64,000 nt of DNA from CAVOOW01 sp963697675 (GCA_963697675.1 CAVOOW010000003.1:331986-395985); one strand, 5' to 3'; positions 1-9,111 are shown, counted from the first letter of the stretch. Notes: a model not told the origin generated them from the sequence alone. Made by a program: numbers and translations.

Positions 1-1255
1 GCAGGCCGAGCGCGTCGGCGGCGGCGACCAGCGAGTCGACCCGGTCGGCCGCGACGTCGAGCACGATCAGCTTCTGGTGAGGAGTCGTACGGACGCGCCG
101 CGAACCGTGCTGCTCCGCGATGTCGGCGAGCCGGGCCAGGATCGTGCCGGACACCCGGCCAGCCGTGGGGGCGAGCCCGACGTAGTAGCGGCCGTCCTTC
201 TGACGGTGTACGCCGACGTGGTCGCTCGGGCCGTAGGGCACGGGGGGAGCCGGGCCGTCGGTCAGCGTGCGGTGGAGGTATTCCTGCTCGAGCACCTCGC
301 GGAACCGCTCGATGCCCCAGTCGGCGACCAGGAACTTGATGCGGGCGCGGGTGCGCAGCCGCCGGTAGCCGTAGTCGCGGAAGACGCCGACGACACCGGC
401 CCAGATGTCCGGGATCTCGTCGATCGTGGCGAACACACCGAGGCGCTGGGCCAGCATCGGGTTGGTCGAGAGGCCGCCGCCGACCCAGACGTCGAAGCCG
501 GGGCCGAGCTCGGGGTGCTGGACACCGATGAACGAGATGTCGTTGACCTCGTGCGCGACGTCCTGCACCGGGGAGCCGCTGATCGCGGTCTTGAACTTGC
601 GGGGCAGGTTGGAGAACTCCGGCGAGCCGATGAACCGCTCGTTGATCGCCTTGATCGCCGGGGTTCCGTCGATGATCTCGTCGGCGGCGATGCCGGCGAC
701 GGGCGAGCCGAGGATCACGCGCGGGGTGTCGCCGCAGGCCTCGGTCGTGGACAGGCCGACCGCCTCGAGCCGCTGCCAGATCTCGGGGACGTCCTCGATG
801 CGGATCCAGTGCAGCTGGACGTTCTGCCGGTCGGTGACGTCGGCAGTGTCGCGGCCGAACTCCTGTGCGATCTCGGCAACGACGCGCAGCTGCTCGGTGC
901 TGAGCTGGCCTCCGTCGATGCGCACCCGCAGCATGAAGAACTCGTCGTCGAGCTCGTGCGGCTCGAGGATCGCGGTCTTCCCGCCGTCGATGCCGGGCTT
1001 GCGCTGGGTGTAGAGCCCCCACCAGCGCATCCGGCCACGCAGGTCGGCCGGGTCGATGGAGGCGAAGCCGGCCTTCGAGTAGATGTTCTCCACGCGGGCG
1101 CGCACGTTGAGGCCGTCGTCGTCCTTCTTGACCCGCTCGTTGGGCGTGAGCGGCTCGAGGTGGCCCAGGGCCCACTGACCCTGGCCCTTGTGCGCAGTGT
1201 TCTTCCGCGCTGGGCTCAGGGCCGGGCTCTGGGGAGGACTTTCGGGGGGCGCCAT
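1..1255 (-). CDS. sirA: Nitrite/sulfite reductase (ferredoxin-dependent), 3' end outside window
   Basis: Siroheme [4Fe-4S] enzyme of the actinobacterial NirA/SirA family, which reduces sulfite to sulfide (or nitrite to ammonia) with electrons from ferredoxin in the cytoplasm. About 418 residues are present. Visible parts are the N-terminal ferredoxin-like half (WWGLYTQRKPG near residues 78-88), the TDRQNVQLHW segment and GGGLSTNPMLAQRL. Tyr82 and Cys174 are spaced 92 apart, exactly like the covalent Tyr69-Cys161 pair known in M. tuberculosis NirA. The four cluster cysteines normally lie after residue 420 and so fall beyond the window edge. The ATG at 1255 opens the conserved frame. A leader peptide lies just upstream. 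Sulfite rather than nitrite as substrate is inferred from the family and the leader. Confidence 0.93.
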   Translation of the reverse strand, partial: MAPPESPPQSPALSPARKNTAHKGQGQWALGHLEPLTPNERVKKDDDGLNVRARVENIYSKAGFASIDPADLRGRMRWWGLYTQRKPGIDGGKTAILEPHELDDEFFMLRVRIDGGQLSTEQLRVVAEIAQEFGRDTADVTDRQNVQLHWIRIEDVPEIWQRLEAVGLSTTEACGDTPRVILGSPVAGIAADEIIDGTPAIKAINERFIGSPEFSNLPRKFKTAISGSPVQDVAHEVNDISFIGVQHPELGPGFDVWVGGGLSTNPMLAQRLGVFATIDEIPDIWAGVVGVFRDYGYRRLRTRARIKFLVADWGIERFREVLEQEYLHRTLTDGPAPPVPYGPSDHVGVHRQKDGRYYVGLAPTAGRVSGTILARLADIAEQHGSRRVRTTPHQKLIVLDVAADRVDSLVAAADALGL

Positions 1256-1362
1256 TGGTGCGGGACTCCGGACGGGAGGGGCGCACAGGTTCGCGCTGGT
1301 TTCCGCTGGTGTGGCGGGTCAGACCGGCGCGGACCGCGCGCCGTCGGCTGGGACGGGGCGGG

Positions 1363-1446
1363 TCAGCCAGCCATACAGACCGCGGTGGACACGCGACCGA
1401 GGTCGACGTGCAGGCGCTCCACGAGGAACGCAACAAAGGCGGTCAT
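1363..1446 (-). CDS. HVDL-type leader peptide upstream of sulfite reductase
   Basis: A 27-codon reading frame ending 108 bases before the reductase start. It contains HVDLGRVSTAVC near its C-terminus. This matches the pattern (HVDL-x-R-x-x-S/T-A-x-C) seen in short actinobacterial leader peptides placed before sulfur-assimilation genes, where translation across the cysteine codon is thought to sense cysteine supply. The ATG at 1446 gives the shortest frame that keeps the motif; the Shine-Dalgarno sequence is weak. The family match is from memory of the motif, and the regulatory role is inferred. Confidence 0.68.
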   Translation of the reverse strand: MTAFVAFLVERLHVDLGRVSTAVCMAG

Positions 1447-1673
1447 GCAGGTCAGAGTGCCATTAGTCTCACGTTCACGTCCACGGGGTGCCAGCATCTG
1501 GTACGAAGCTGCCATCCCACCCGACAAGGTGGACAAACCCTGGTCGGACACGTCGGCAGCACTCTGCCTCGTCGTGGAAAACGACCGTGTCATGCCAAGT
1601 GCCAACCGGGCCGGTCCCGGGATGATTCCGCCTGGCGCACGACTTCGCCCTCGCGACGAGCGACCTTCGTCGC

Positions 1674-1784
1674 GCCGCCCGACGAGTCGCGCAGAAGGTC
1701 GCTGGTCGGCGAAGGGTCAGCCTCGGAGCACTTCGTCCACCGCCCGGCGAGTCGCGCAGAAGGTCGCTGGTGACGAAGGGTCAG
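1674..1784. repeat. Two direct copies of a ~37-bp sequence at the 3' end of the acyl-CoA dehydrogenase gene
   Basis: The stretch from 1683 to 1720 recurs at 1748-1784 with one small gap; both share cgagtcgcgcagaaggtcgc followed by gaagggtcag. The second copy contains the stop codon of the dehydrogenase gene, so the first looks like a tandem duplication of that gene's last bases. A partial inverted copy (agcgaccttcgtcgcg, near 1658) precedes them, so the transcript could fold into a hairpin after the stop codon. The rest of 1447-1673 shows no other feature. Confidence 0.6.
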
Positions 1785-3437
1785 GGGAGGCGGGGAGTTG
1801 CGCGGGCCACGATCGCCGCGGTGTCCAGGCCGCTCGGCAGGGTGCCGAAGGCGTGGCCCCAGTCGCCGTCGAGCCGGGTCGCGCAGAACGCGTCGGCCAC
1901 TGGCTGCGGTGCGTGGCGCACGAGCAGCGAGCCTTGCAGTACGAGGGCCATCGACTCGACCAGGCGCCGCGCCCCGGCTTCGTCGGCCTCCTCGACTCCC
2001 TTGCGGCAGCGGTCGACGGCCGCGTCGAGGCGCGGATCTGCGCCGGACGCCAGCGTGACCTCGGCGAAGAAGGCCTCGACGCTCGCCGGCTCGCGGGCCA
2101 GCGCGCGCAGGACGTCGAGCGCGTTGACGTTGCCCGACCCTTCCCAGATGGAGTTGAGCGGGGCCTCGCGATAGAGACGGGGCAGGCCGCTCTCCTCGAC
2201 GTAGCCGTTGCCGCCCAGGCACTCGAGCGCCTCGCCGACCAGCACCGGTGTCCGCTTGCAGACCCAGTACTTCCCGACGGCGACGCCGAGCCGGCGGAAG
2301 GCACGCTCGCCCGCGTCGGCCGCCGAAGCCGCGCCGACGCCACTGGGTGCGTCGAACGAGGTAGCCAGCCGCATCGCGAGGGCCGTGGCCGCCTCGGACT
2401 CGATCGCGAGGTCGGCCAGAACCGCCCGCATGAGCACCTTGTCGGCGAGCAGCGAGCCGAACGCCGACCGGTGCGCGGCATGGTGGGTGGCTTGCGCGAC
2501 GGCCCCGCGCATCAGGGCCGTGGACCCGAGGACGCAGTCGAGGCGGGTCATCGACACCATCTCGATGATCGTGGCGACCCCGCGGCCCTCCTGCCCCGAG
2601 CTGGCGCGCCCAGGTCCGGTCCAGCTCGATCTCCGCCGACGCGTTCGACCGGTTGCCGAGCTTGTCCTTGAGCCGCTGGATGCGGAACGTGTTGCGCGAG
2701 CCGTCGGGCAGCACCCGAGGCACGACGAAGCAGGTGAGCCCCGCGGGTGCCTGGGCCAGCACGAGGAACACATCGCACATCGGTGCCGAGCAGAACCATT
2801 TGTGACCGGTGAGCGCCCACTCGCCGTCCGCCGCGAGCGGCTCGGCCCGCGTCGTGTTGGCCCGTACGTCGGAGCCGCCCTGCTTCTCGGTCATGCCCAT
2901 GCCCGCCAGCAGGCCGGACTTGGTGGACGGCGAGCACAACCTGGCGTCGTACGACGTCGTGGTCAGCCCAGGCTCGAACTCCGCGGAAAGTGCCGGGTCG
3001 GCGCGCAGGGCCGGGACGGCGGCGTAGGTCATCGAGACCGGGCAGCCGTGCCCCGCCTCGACCTGCGACCAGACCACGAAGCCGGCCGCACGGCGCAGGT
3101 GCGGGCCTGGCGCGCTGTCCCGCCAAGGCGTGCCGTGCAGGCCGTGGGAGGTGGCCACGCCGAGCAGGGCGTGCCAGGCGGGGTGGAAGTCGACCTCGTC
3201 GACGCGGTTGCCGTAGCGGTCGTGCGTACGAAGGGTCGGCGGGTGCGCGTTGGCCTGAACGCCCCAGAGCTGCGCCTGTTCGGTGCCGGCGAGCACGCCC
3301 AGGTTTGTCAACGACGCCACGGCAGCCGCGCCGCCGTACCGCTGGACTGCTTCGACCAGAGCGGCGTCCGTGGCGAGGACGTCGTGCCCGACCAGCGGTG
3401 GAGGTTGGTTCGTCACCTCATGGGTCGCGGCGCTCAC
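1781..3437 (-). CDS. AidB-like acyl-CoA dehydrogenase (one frame break)
   Basis: FAD-dependent acyl-CoA dehydrogenase of the AidB/isovaleryl-type branch, about 550 residues. The N-terminus reads ATHEVTNQPPPLVGHD, the classic AidB opening. The middle has MTEKQGGSDVRANTT and TGHKWFCSAPMCD (FAD and substrate region). The C-terminal domain has EMVSMTRLDCVLGS, LGGNGYVEESGLPRLYRE and NSIWEGSGNVNALDVLRA. The frame changes once near 2596-2602 (ARQLG to EGRGVATI), consistent with one missing base. GTG at 3437 is chosen because homology begins two residues later. It starts back to back with the divergent YihY gene, 19 bases apart, so both are probably leaderless or nearly so. AidB proteins are linked to alkylation resistance in E. 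coli; the substrate here is unknown. Confidence 0.88.
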
Positions 3438-3456
3438 TTGGCCTACCGTAGAGGGC

Positions 3457-4512
3457 GTGGCCGCCGCGATCGTTCGCACCGACGCTGCAGGCAGGCGTTC
3501 ACGACGTCGTGCCCGCAGGGTCATCTGGCATCTGATCCGCGAGACCACCGTCGGTCTGTTTCCGCTATCGCGTCACAGGGCTCGCCGCCGAGGCGGGCTT
3601 CTTCGCCCTGCTCTCCCTGCCGCCGCTGCTGTTGGGGCTGGTCGGGTCGATCGGCTATCTCGGCAACTGGGTCGGCTCCGACGTCGTCGAGCAGGTGCAG
3701 AAGAGCATCATCGACGGGTCCGTCGCAGGTCCTCACGTCCGACGTCGTCAACGACGTCATCAAGCAGACCCTGACCGACGTGTTCGACGGCGGCCGTTTC
3801 GACATCGTCTCCATCGGCTTCGTGATCGCGCTCTGGTCGGGGTCGCGAGCGCTCAACGTGTTCATCGACACGATCTCGATCATGTACGGGCTCGGCGGCA
3901 AGCGCGGGATCATCCGCACGCGGATCCTGTCGTTCAGCCTCTATGTCGGCGCGGTCGTCGTCGGCTCGGTCGTCGTGCCGCTGATCCTGGTCGGCCCGAC
4001 GTTGATCGGCAAGATGTTGCCCGAGCAGGTGGACTTCCTCGAACTCGCTCTACTGGCCGGTGGCCTCGCTGCTTTCCGTGCTGTCGCTGACGTCGCTCTA
4101 TCACATCAGCGCGCCCGTGAAGACGCCGTGGCGACGCGATCTGCCCGGAGCGCTGCTCACCATCACCATCTGGTTCCTCGGCAGCTATGTCGTGCGCTGG
4201 GTCATCGAGATCTCCGTCGGTGGGACGTCGATCTACGGCCCGCTCGCCGCGCCGATCGTGCTGATGATCTGGCTCTACGTGCTCTCGATCGCCGTGCTCA
4301 TCGGCGCCGCACTCAACGCGGCCGTCGAGTCCCTCTGGCCGCTTCGCGACCTGGAGGCCGTCCGGCAGGCCGCGATCGAGGAGCAGAAGCCCGGACCTGA
4401 CGGCCGGCGGCGCGTCATGAAGCGCCCGGGGCTGGACACGGGCGAGATCGACCTGCCGCCCAACCGGCCGCCGGCGGAAAATCCGTTGGCTCCGACTGCC
4501 GAGCAGCGCTAG
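3457..4512 (+). CDS. YihY/BrkB-family membrane protein (three frame breaks)
   Basis: Polytopic inner-membrane protein of the YihY (formerly RNase BN/BrkB) family, about 350 residues, function not established. The conserved start is visible as WHLIRETTV, then YRVTGLAAEAGFFALLSLPP (first helix), LTDVFDGGRFDIVSIGFVIA, the SGSRALNVFIDTISIMYG segment, and the last helices PIVLMIWLYVLSIAVLIGAA. The cytoplasmic tail is charged. The reading frame breaks near 3555, 3725 and 4050, each time resuming the expected sequence. GTG at 3457 fits the family start and the head-to-head spacing with the dehydrogenase gene. Three breaks in one kilobase look like sequence errors rather than decay. Confidence 0.82.
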
Positions 4513-4600
4513 CGTTTCCCTAGCGTCAGTAAACAGCCGCGATATCGCCCGCAGCAGGCCCTGTCCGTCGAGGGGCCGAGACCGGAAGGGAGTGTGCGCC

Positions 4601-4648
4601 ATGACTGTCGTGCGCGTTGTCCCCGTCCGTCTCCTCGGCGCCCGCTGA
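4601..4648 (+). CDS. Possible 15-codon upstream ORF
   Basis: ATG follows a good ribosome-binding sequence (ggaagggag, 8 bases ahead) and runs 15 codons (MTVVRVVPVRLLGAR) to TGA, between the YihY gene and rsgA. It is too short to judge by composition. It could be a translated leader for rsgA or chance. Nothing else is recognised in 4513-4784. Confidence 0.2.
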   Translation: MTVVRVVPVRLLGAR

Positions 4649-4784
4649 CCGACCCGCGTCACCAGCAGCGCCTCCGCTCCCGCGAAGGGCCACCACCGGT
4701 GAACTCGACCAACACACCTGACTCCAGCTTCACTCCTCGTCTCACTGACACACTCCACTCTCCACGCCAGCAGCGGGGAACCGC

Positions 4785-5846
4785 CTTGACCTCGCGTCCC
4801 TCGGCTGGGACGACGGTCACGCCGCTGCCTTCCAGCCCTATGAGCACGACGGGCAGGTCGCGGCCCGCGTCACGCGCATCGACCGTGGCGCCTGCGACGC
4901 GCTTGGTGCCGACGGCCCGGTCCGCGCGACATTCTCCGGCGCGCTCCTGCAGGCAGGTGCCAGCGACCCGGTCGCCACCCCGTGCGTCGGGGACTGGATC
5001 GTCGTGCGCTCATGGGCGGATGCGCGGGTTACCGCCGAGGCAGTCCTGCCTCGACGAACGGCCTTCGTACGCGCCGCCGTCACGCCCGGGGCGTCGTACG
5101 GCCAAGTACTGGCAGCCAACGTCGACGTGGCGGTCGTCACCGAGGGCCTGCACCCGGAACCCGATCTCGGCCGGATCGAGCGGTTCCTCGCCCTCGCCTG
5201 GGAGAGCGGTGCCACGCCGCTGGTCGTGCTGACGAAGGCCGACCTCGTGCCCGACGCCGCCCATCTGCGCGACGACGTCGCGACCGCAGCGCCCGGCGTC
5301 GATGTGCTGGCCGTGAGCGCGGCGACCGGCGAGGGGATGTCGGACCTGGCTGCCCACGTCGTGGCAGGTCGGACGCTCGCGCTGCTCGGTCCGTCCGGCG
5401 CGGGGAAGTCGACGCTGACCAACGCCTTGGCGGGGGAGGCGGTCATGTTCACCCGCGAGCTGCGCGCCGACGGCAAGGGCCGGCACACGACCGTGCACCG
5501 CGAGCTCGTCGTGCTGCCCGGCGGTGGCCTGATCGTCGACACGCCGGGGCTGCGCAGCGTCGGCCTGACCGACGTCTCCGAGTCGCTCGACATGGTCTTC
5601 GCCGAGGTCGAGGCGCTCGCGGCGCAGTGCCGGTTCGCCGACTGCGAGCACCGCACCGAGCCCGACTGTGCTGTGCTCGCGGCGCTGGAGACCGGTGAGC
5701 TCTCGGAGCGGCGCTGGGAGAGCTATGTGAAGCTCGGCCGGGAGGCCCGCTGGATGGCGATGCGCCACGACGCCCGGCTGCGCGCCGAGGAGCGCACCAA
5801 GTGGAAGCGGATCACCAAGGACTACCGCAACCGCCTCCGCCCCTGA
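4785..5846 (+). CDS. rsgA: Ribosome small-subunit-dependent GTPase A
   Basis: Circularly permuted GTPase that assists late 30S maturation. The order of motifs is the permuted one: G4 (LTKAD), G5 (VSAATGEG), then G1 (GPSGAGKST) and G3 (DTPGLRS). An N-terminal OB-fold segment precedes them (SLGWDDGHAAAFQPYEHDG; GDWIVVR), and the zinc knuckle CRFADCEH...C follows. The true start is unclear. Homology reaches back to about 4788 in this frame with no ATG or GTG there, the nearest start-like codon (TTG 4786) being in another frame, so a frame break just upstream is likely. The first ATG in frame (5004) would delete most of the OB fold. A dispersed hairpin repeat begins 26 bases after the stop. Confidence 0.9.
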   Translation, partial: LDLASLGWDDGHAAAFQPYEHDGQVAARVTRIDRGACDALGADGPVRATFSGALLQAGASDPVATPCVGDWIVVRSWADARVTAEAVLPRRTAFVRAAVTPGASYGQVLAANVDVAVVTEGLHPEPDLGRIERFLALAWESGATPLVVLTKADLVPDAAHLRDDVATAAPGVDVLAVSAATGEGMSDLAAHVVAGRTLALLGPSGAGKSTLTNALAGEAVMFTRELRADGKGRHTTVHRELVVLPGGGLIVDTPGLRSVGLTDVSESLDMVFAEVEALAAQCRFADCEHRTEPDCAVLAALETGELSERRWESYVKLGREARWMAMRHDARLRAEERTKWKRITKDYRNRLRP

Positions 5847-5871
5847 CCGCCGCCGCCGCCCCCGCCCCGCC

Positions 5872-5953
5872 CCGCAGTTGACCACGTTTGGTAGGCGAGG
5901 CGTCGCGTCAGCAGGCGTGCATGCCTACTGAGGCGACTGTTCGCCTACTGAAG
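5872..5953 (+). repeat. Dispersed hairpin element, copy 1
   Basis: About 80 bases beginning gttgaccacgtttggtaggc. Outer arms gtaggcga and tcgcctac pair, then tcgc/gcga, and an inner stem cagcaggc/gcctactg closes a six-base loop. The same element recurs at 9112-9198 (opposite strand) and 52776-52853. It lies between the convergent stops of rsgA and the next gene, so a role as a two-way terminator or a mobile REP-like repeat is inferred. Confidence 0.75.
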
Positions 5954-5984
5954 CAACCCGGGCGGTCAGCTCGACCGGCAACGG

Positions 5985-6725
5985 TCAGGCGGGTGGAGTC
6001 GCGGGGGAGTAGGCGACGCGGAAGAAGCCCCGTACCGGGTGGCCCATGTTGACGTTGTGCTCGAAGCTGGTCGGTTTCGTGGGCGCCCGGGGGTCGAAGC
6101 GGATCGAGACGTCGTCGTTCTGCCCGCTGTTCGGGTCATAGACCTTCACGGTGACGAGGTCGGGACTGGCCTCGTACCCATAGGCCAGGACCTGGTGGTT
6201 GAACCCCAGGTCTTTGGGCTTGCGGGACGCGACCGTCACCAGGCCCAGCCCGGACGGGACACCGCGGTCGAGGTCCTTCTTGATCTGCGGCCATTGCAGC
6301 CGGATGGTCCGCCACGCGAGGCCCTGCTCGACGACGATGCGCCGTCCGAACGCCGAGTAGTCGCTGTCACCGTCGGGCAGCCCCATCCACTGGTAGTACT
6401 GCGCGACCCCTGCCGGCACGTGCCACGAGTCGACGATGCGCTTCACCAGGAACTTGTAGAGAGGTGTGCCCGCGGCAGGCTGTTCGGCAGGTGGCGTCAC
6501 GTCGGCATGCCAGTAGTCGAGGGCCGCGAACACCATGCCGCCGCACAGGCCGCCCTTGGCGTTGCCGATGTCGATCTTCCCGAACGGGGTCTTGAAGACC
6601 ACCGCGGGTTGCGACGGCCACGAGTTGTGGAAGGCGAACCCGTCCCGTGAGGCCAGGAACGGGCTGCGCGAGACGCCTCGCTGGGCGGGAACGGCGGCGG
6701 TTCCCGTGTCGGACGTGGTGGACAC
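5985..6725 (-). CDS. Uncharacterised protein with C39/papain-like Cys-His-Asp pattern
   Basis: Protein of 246 residues with no recognised family name. A cysteine in GGLCGGMVFAALDYW, a histidine in GFNHQVLAYGY and an aspartate in VKVYDPNSG occur in the order and local context of cysteine peptidases with the C39/papain fold, where the cysteine sits at the start of a helix and the histidine opens a beta strand. There is no clear signal peptide. GTG at 6725 is preferred because upstream codons lose any resemblance to coding sequence and ggGAG lies a few bases ahead. Peptidase or amidase activity is inference; it could be an inactive member of the fold. Confidence 0.7.
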   Translation of the reverse strand: MSTTSDTGTAAVPAQRGVSRSPFLASRDGFAFHNSWPSQPAVVFKTPFGKIDIGNAKGGLCGGMVFAALDYWHADVTPPAEQPAAGTPLYKFLVKRIVDSWHVPAGVAQYYQWMGLPDGDSDYSAFGRRIVVEQGLAWRTIRLQWPQIKKDLDRGVPSGLGLVTVASRKPKDLGFNHQVLAYGYEASPDLVTVKVYDPNSGQNDDVSIRFDPRAPTKPTSFEHNVNMGHPVRGFFRVAYSPATPPA

Positions 6726-6868
6726 CTGATGACTCCCGTCGTTGAGTCTTTCCAGTAGCCGACTGCGCGCCGTCCGTGTCAAGGCCCGAACGGCCAATTG
6801 TGCACGGCCCGGCGACACGTTCGCTTGGCGCGCATGTGAGCCTGCGACGCAGCTGCACTGACGGCCGG

Positions 6869-7468
6869 TCAGGTGGGGAGGGGGCCGGTGTCGTTCCAGC
6901 GCTGCAGCACCGGGCAATCTCGCTCCCAGCCGAGGACCGACACCGCCGCGGTGTCGAGCCGCAGCCGCGCCCCGTCGGCGACCGGCAGGTCGATCCAGCG
7001 GGCGCCGATCACCCGCGACATGTGTCCGTGGGAGAAGGCCAGGGTGCGCCCGCCGGTCGAGCGCGCCCGGGCGATCACGCGATCGGCCCGGGCACCGACA
7101 GCCGCTGCCGGCTCGCTGCCCGCCAGCTGGCCGGACCAGACCGTCCAGCCGGGCGACATCTCGCGGATCTGCGCCGTGGTCAGGCCCTCGCCCGAGCCGT
7201 AGTCCCACTCCTGCAGGTCGTCCACGGTCTCGGCCCGGTCGCCGAAGCCGGCCAGCGCGCAGGTCTCCTGAGCCCGGCCGAGTGGCGAGGTGAGCACGAG
7301 GTCGAACTCGATGTCGGCGAGCCTCGAGCGCAGGTCCGCCGCCAGCACCCGTCCGCGCGAGGTCAGCGGTATGTCGGTCCGGCTCGTATGCCGCCCGGAC
7401 GCGCTCCATTCCGTCTCACCGTGACGCACCAGCCAGAGCTGCGAGTGAGGCAGTTCCTCATCAGCCAC
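6869..7468 (-). CDS. Histidine phosphatase family protein
   Basis: Cytoplasmic phosphatase of the branch-1 histidine phosphatase superfamily, 199 residues. The catalytic LVRHGETEW motif is at residues 13-21, followed by TSPLGRAQETC (second arginine), the acid-base region LQEWDYGSGEG, and the second catalytic histidine in AFSHGHMSRV. The length fits the small phosphoglycerate-mutase-like group. The substrate cannot be told from sequence. It is transcribed divergently from the disulfide reductase gene with 35 bases between the starts. Confidence 0.9.
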   Translation of the reverse strand: MADEELPHSQLWLVRHGETEWSASGRHTSRTDIPLTSRGRVLAADLRSRLADIEFDLVLTSPLGRAQETCALAGFGDRAETVDDLQEWDYGSGEGLTTAQIREMSPGWTVWSGQLAGSEPAAAVGARADRVIARARSTGGRTLAFSHGHMSRVIGARWIDLPVADGARLRLDTAAVSVLGWERDCPVLQRWNDTGPLPT

Positions 7469-7503
7469 GACTGCACGTTAGAGGATCGGGTAGAACCATC
7501 CTT

Positions 7504-8874
7504 ATGACTCAGACGGAACAGCAGGTCGACGTCGTCGTGATCGGCATGGGACCCGGCGGCGAGGAGGTCGCGGGACGGCTGGCGGAGGCGGGGCTGTCCG
7601 TCGTCGGTGTCGAGCGGGAGCTGGTCGGTGGCGAGTGCCCCTACTGGGGCTGCGTGCCGAGCAAGATGATCATCCGCGGCGCGAACCTGCTGGCTGAGAC
7701 GCGGCGCATCGACAAGGTCTCCGGCAAGGCGACGGTCAGCCCCGACCTGGGCATCGTCGCCCGGCGGATCCGCGACGAGGCCACCGACAACTGGGACGAC
7801 AAGGTCGCCGCCGACCGGTTCGTCAGCAAGGGCGGACAGCTGGTACGCGGCGACGCGAAGCTCGACGGGCCCGGCCGGGTGATCGTCGGAGACCACGCAT
7901 TCACGGCCAGCCGCGGCGTCGTACTCGCCACTGGTTCTGCCCCCGTCGTGCCGCCGCTCAACGGTCTCGCCGAGGCCCGCCACTGGACCAACCGCGAGGC
8001 CATCTCGGCCACCACCGCCCCCGAGTCGCTCGCCGTGCTCGGTGCCGGCGCGGTCGGGCTGGAGCTCGCGCAGGCGTTCTCGCGCTTCGGCTCCCAGGTG
8101 ACGGTGATCGAGGCGATGGACCGTGTGCTGCCACCCGAGGAGCCGGAAGCGAGCGAGGTCATCGGGCGAGTCCTGCGGGCCGAAGGCATCGAGCTGTGGC
8201 TGGGACTGCGGGCCACCCGCGTGGAGCGCAAGGACGACCACGTGAACCTCTGGCTCGACAACGGCACGAAGGTACGCGCGGCCGAGCTCCTCGTGAGTGT
8301 GGGACGCCAGGCCCGGGTGGGTGAGATCGGTGTCGACACGGTGGGGCTCGATCCGACGGCGCGGGCGATCGCAGTCGATGAGTGGATGCGCGCGGGCGAC
8401 GGACTGTGGGCGGTCGGCGACGTCACGGGTATCGGACCCTTCACCCACATGGCGATGTACCAGGCCGGCATCGCGATCGCCGACATCCTCGGCAAGCGCG
8501 ACCAGCCCGCCGACTATCGCGGGCTCTCCCGGGTGACGTTCACCGACCCCGAGGTCGGGTCGGTCGGCCTGACCGAACGGGCGGCGCGGGAGGCGGGGCT
8601 CCCGGTGCGCACCGGAATCTCGCAGGTGTCGAGCTCGGCCCGCGGCTGGATCCACGGACCGGGGAACGAGGGCTTCATCAAGCTCGTCGAGGACACCGAC
8701 GCAGGCGTCCTGGTCGGCGCGACCTCGTGCGGGCCGTGGGGCGGCGAGGTGCTGTCGATGCTGACGCTGGCCGTGCACGCGAGGGTGCCCGTCGCGACGC
8801 TGCGGACGATGGTCTACGCCTACCCGACGTTCCACCGCGGTGTGCTCGAGGCGCTCAACGACCTCGTCAGCTAG
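7504..8874 (+). CDS. FAD-dependent pyridine nucleotide-disulfide oxidoreductase
   Basis: Flavoprotein of the lipoamide dehydrogenase/mercuric reductase superfamily, 456 residues. FAD-binding GMGPGGEEVAGRLA is at residues 14-27, the redox disulfide GGECPYWGCVPSK gives Cys45 and Cys50, the NAD(P)-binding fold is GAGAVGLELAQAF, and the second FAD motif is VGDVTGIGPF. The dimerisation domain ends in YAYPTFHRGVLEAL, where lipoamide dehydrogenases carry the catalytic HPTLSE; the histidine is replaced by tyrosine. True lipoamide dehydrogenase activity is therefore doubtful, and quinone or small-disulfide reduction is more likely. A paralogue lies at 62175-63563. Confidence 0.9.
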   Translation: MTQTEQQVDVVVIGMGPGGEEVAGRLAEAGLSVVGVERELVGGECPYWGCVPSKMIIRGANLLAETRRIDKVSGKATVSPDLGIVARRIRDEATDNWDDKVAADRFVSKGGQLVRGDAKLDGPGRVIVGDHAFTASRGVVLATGSAPVVPPLNGLAEARHWTNREAISATTAPESLAVLGAGAVGLELAQAFSRFGSQVTVIEAMDRVLPPEEPEASEVIGRVLRAEGIELWLGLRATRVERKDDHVNLWLDNGTKVRAAELLVSVGRQARVGEIGVDTVGLDPTARAIAVDEWMRAGDGLWAVGDVTGIGPFTHMAMYQAGIAIADILGKRDQPADYRGLSRVTFTDPEVGSVGLTERAAREAGLPVRTGISQVSSSARGWIHGPGNEGFIKLVEDTDAGVLVGATSCGPWGGEVLSMLTLAVHARVPVATLRTMVYAYPTFHRGVLEALNDLVS

Positions 8875-8939
8875 CCGCGGGGACGAACGCCAGCGTGGAT
8901 GCGCTTGGCCGGTGCGGACATCTGCCGTCAGCCAGCCCC

Positions 8940-9027
8940 GTACAGGAAAGACGGACTCACGCGCCGTCCGCGCCGTGCCCACGCTCGCGAGGGTCGGTCA
9001 GCGGGGATGACTCCGTCTTTTCTGTAC
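8940..9027. repeat. 19-bp inverted repeat with a 50-base spacer
   Basis: Left arm 8940-8958 starts gtacaggaaagacgg; right arm 9009-9027 is its reverse complement with two mismatches. It lies just after the disulfide reductase gene. The arms could form a long hairpin or be terminal repeats of a lost small element; no coding sequence is contained. Confidence 0.6.
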
Positions 9028-9045
9028 GAGGACGCGCCCCGGCCG

Positions 9046-9107
9046 CCGGCTTTCGAGAGACCCGGCTTCGAGCGACTCCGGCTTCGAGGACTCCGGCTTC
9101 GAGGGCT
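9046..9107. repeat. Four tandem 15-16-bp repeats
   Basis: The unit ccggcttcgag followed by (g/c)(a/g)act or gct occurs four times in a row (9046, 9062, 9078, 9093). It is intergenic, between two convergent gene ends and directly before a dispersed hairpin element. Slippage expansion is the simplest reading. Confidence 0.6.
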
Positions 9108-9111
9108 CCGC

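Noticed and set aside
77..2671. Very long plus-strand open frame (about 860 codons)
   Set aside because: It lies opposite the sulfite reductase and acyl-CoA dehydrogenase genes, whose families are clear on the minus strand; long antisense frames are expected at this GC content.
5985..7409. 474-codon version of the papain-like protein
   Set aside because: The first 228 residues are an out-of-frame reading of the histidine phosphatase gene, which is clearly coding.
8940..9027. Insertion sequence with 19-bp terminal repeats
   Set aside because: The spacer is only 50 bases, with no coding content and no target duplication that I can see.
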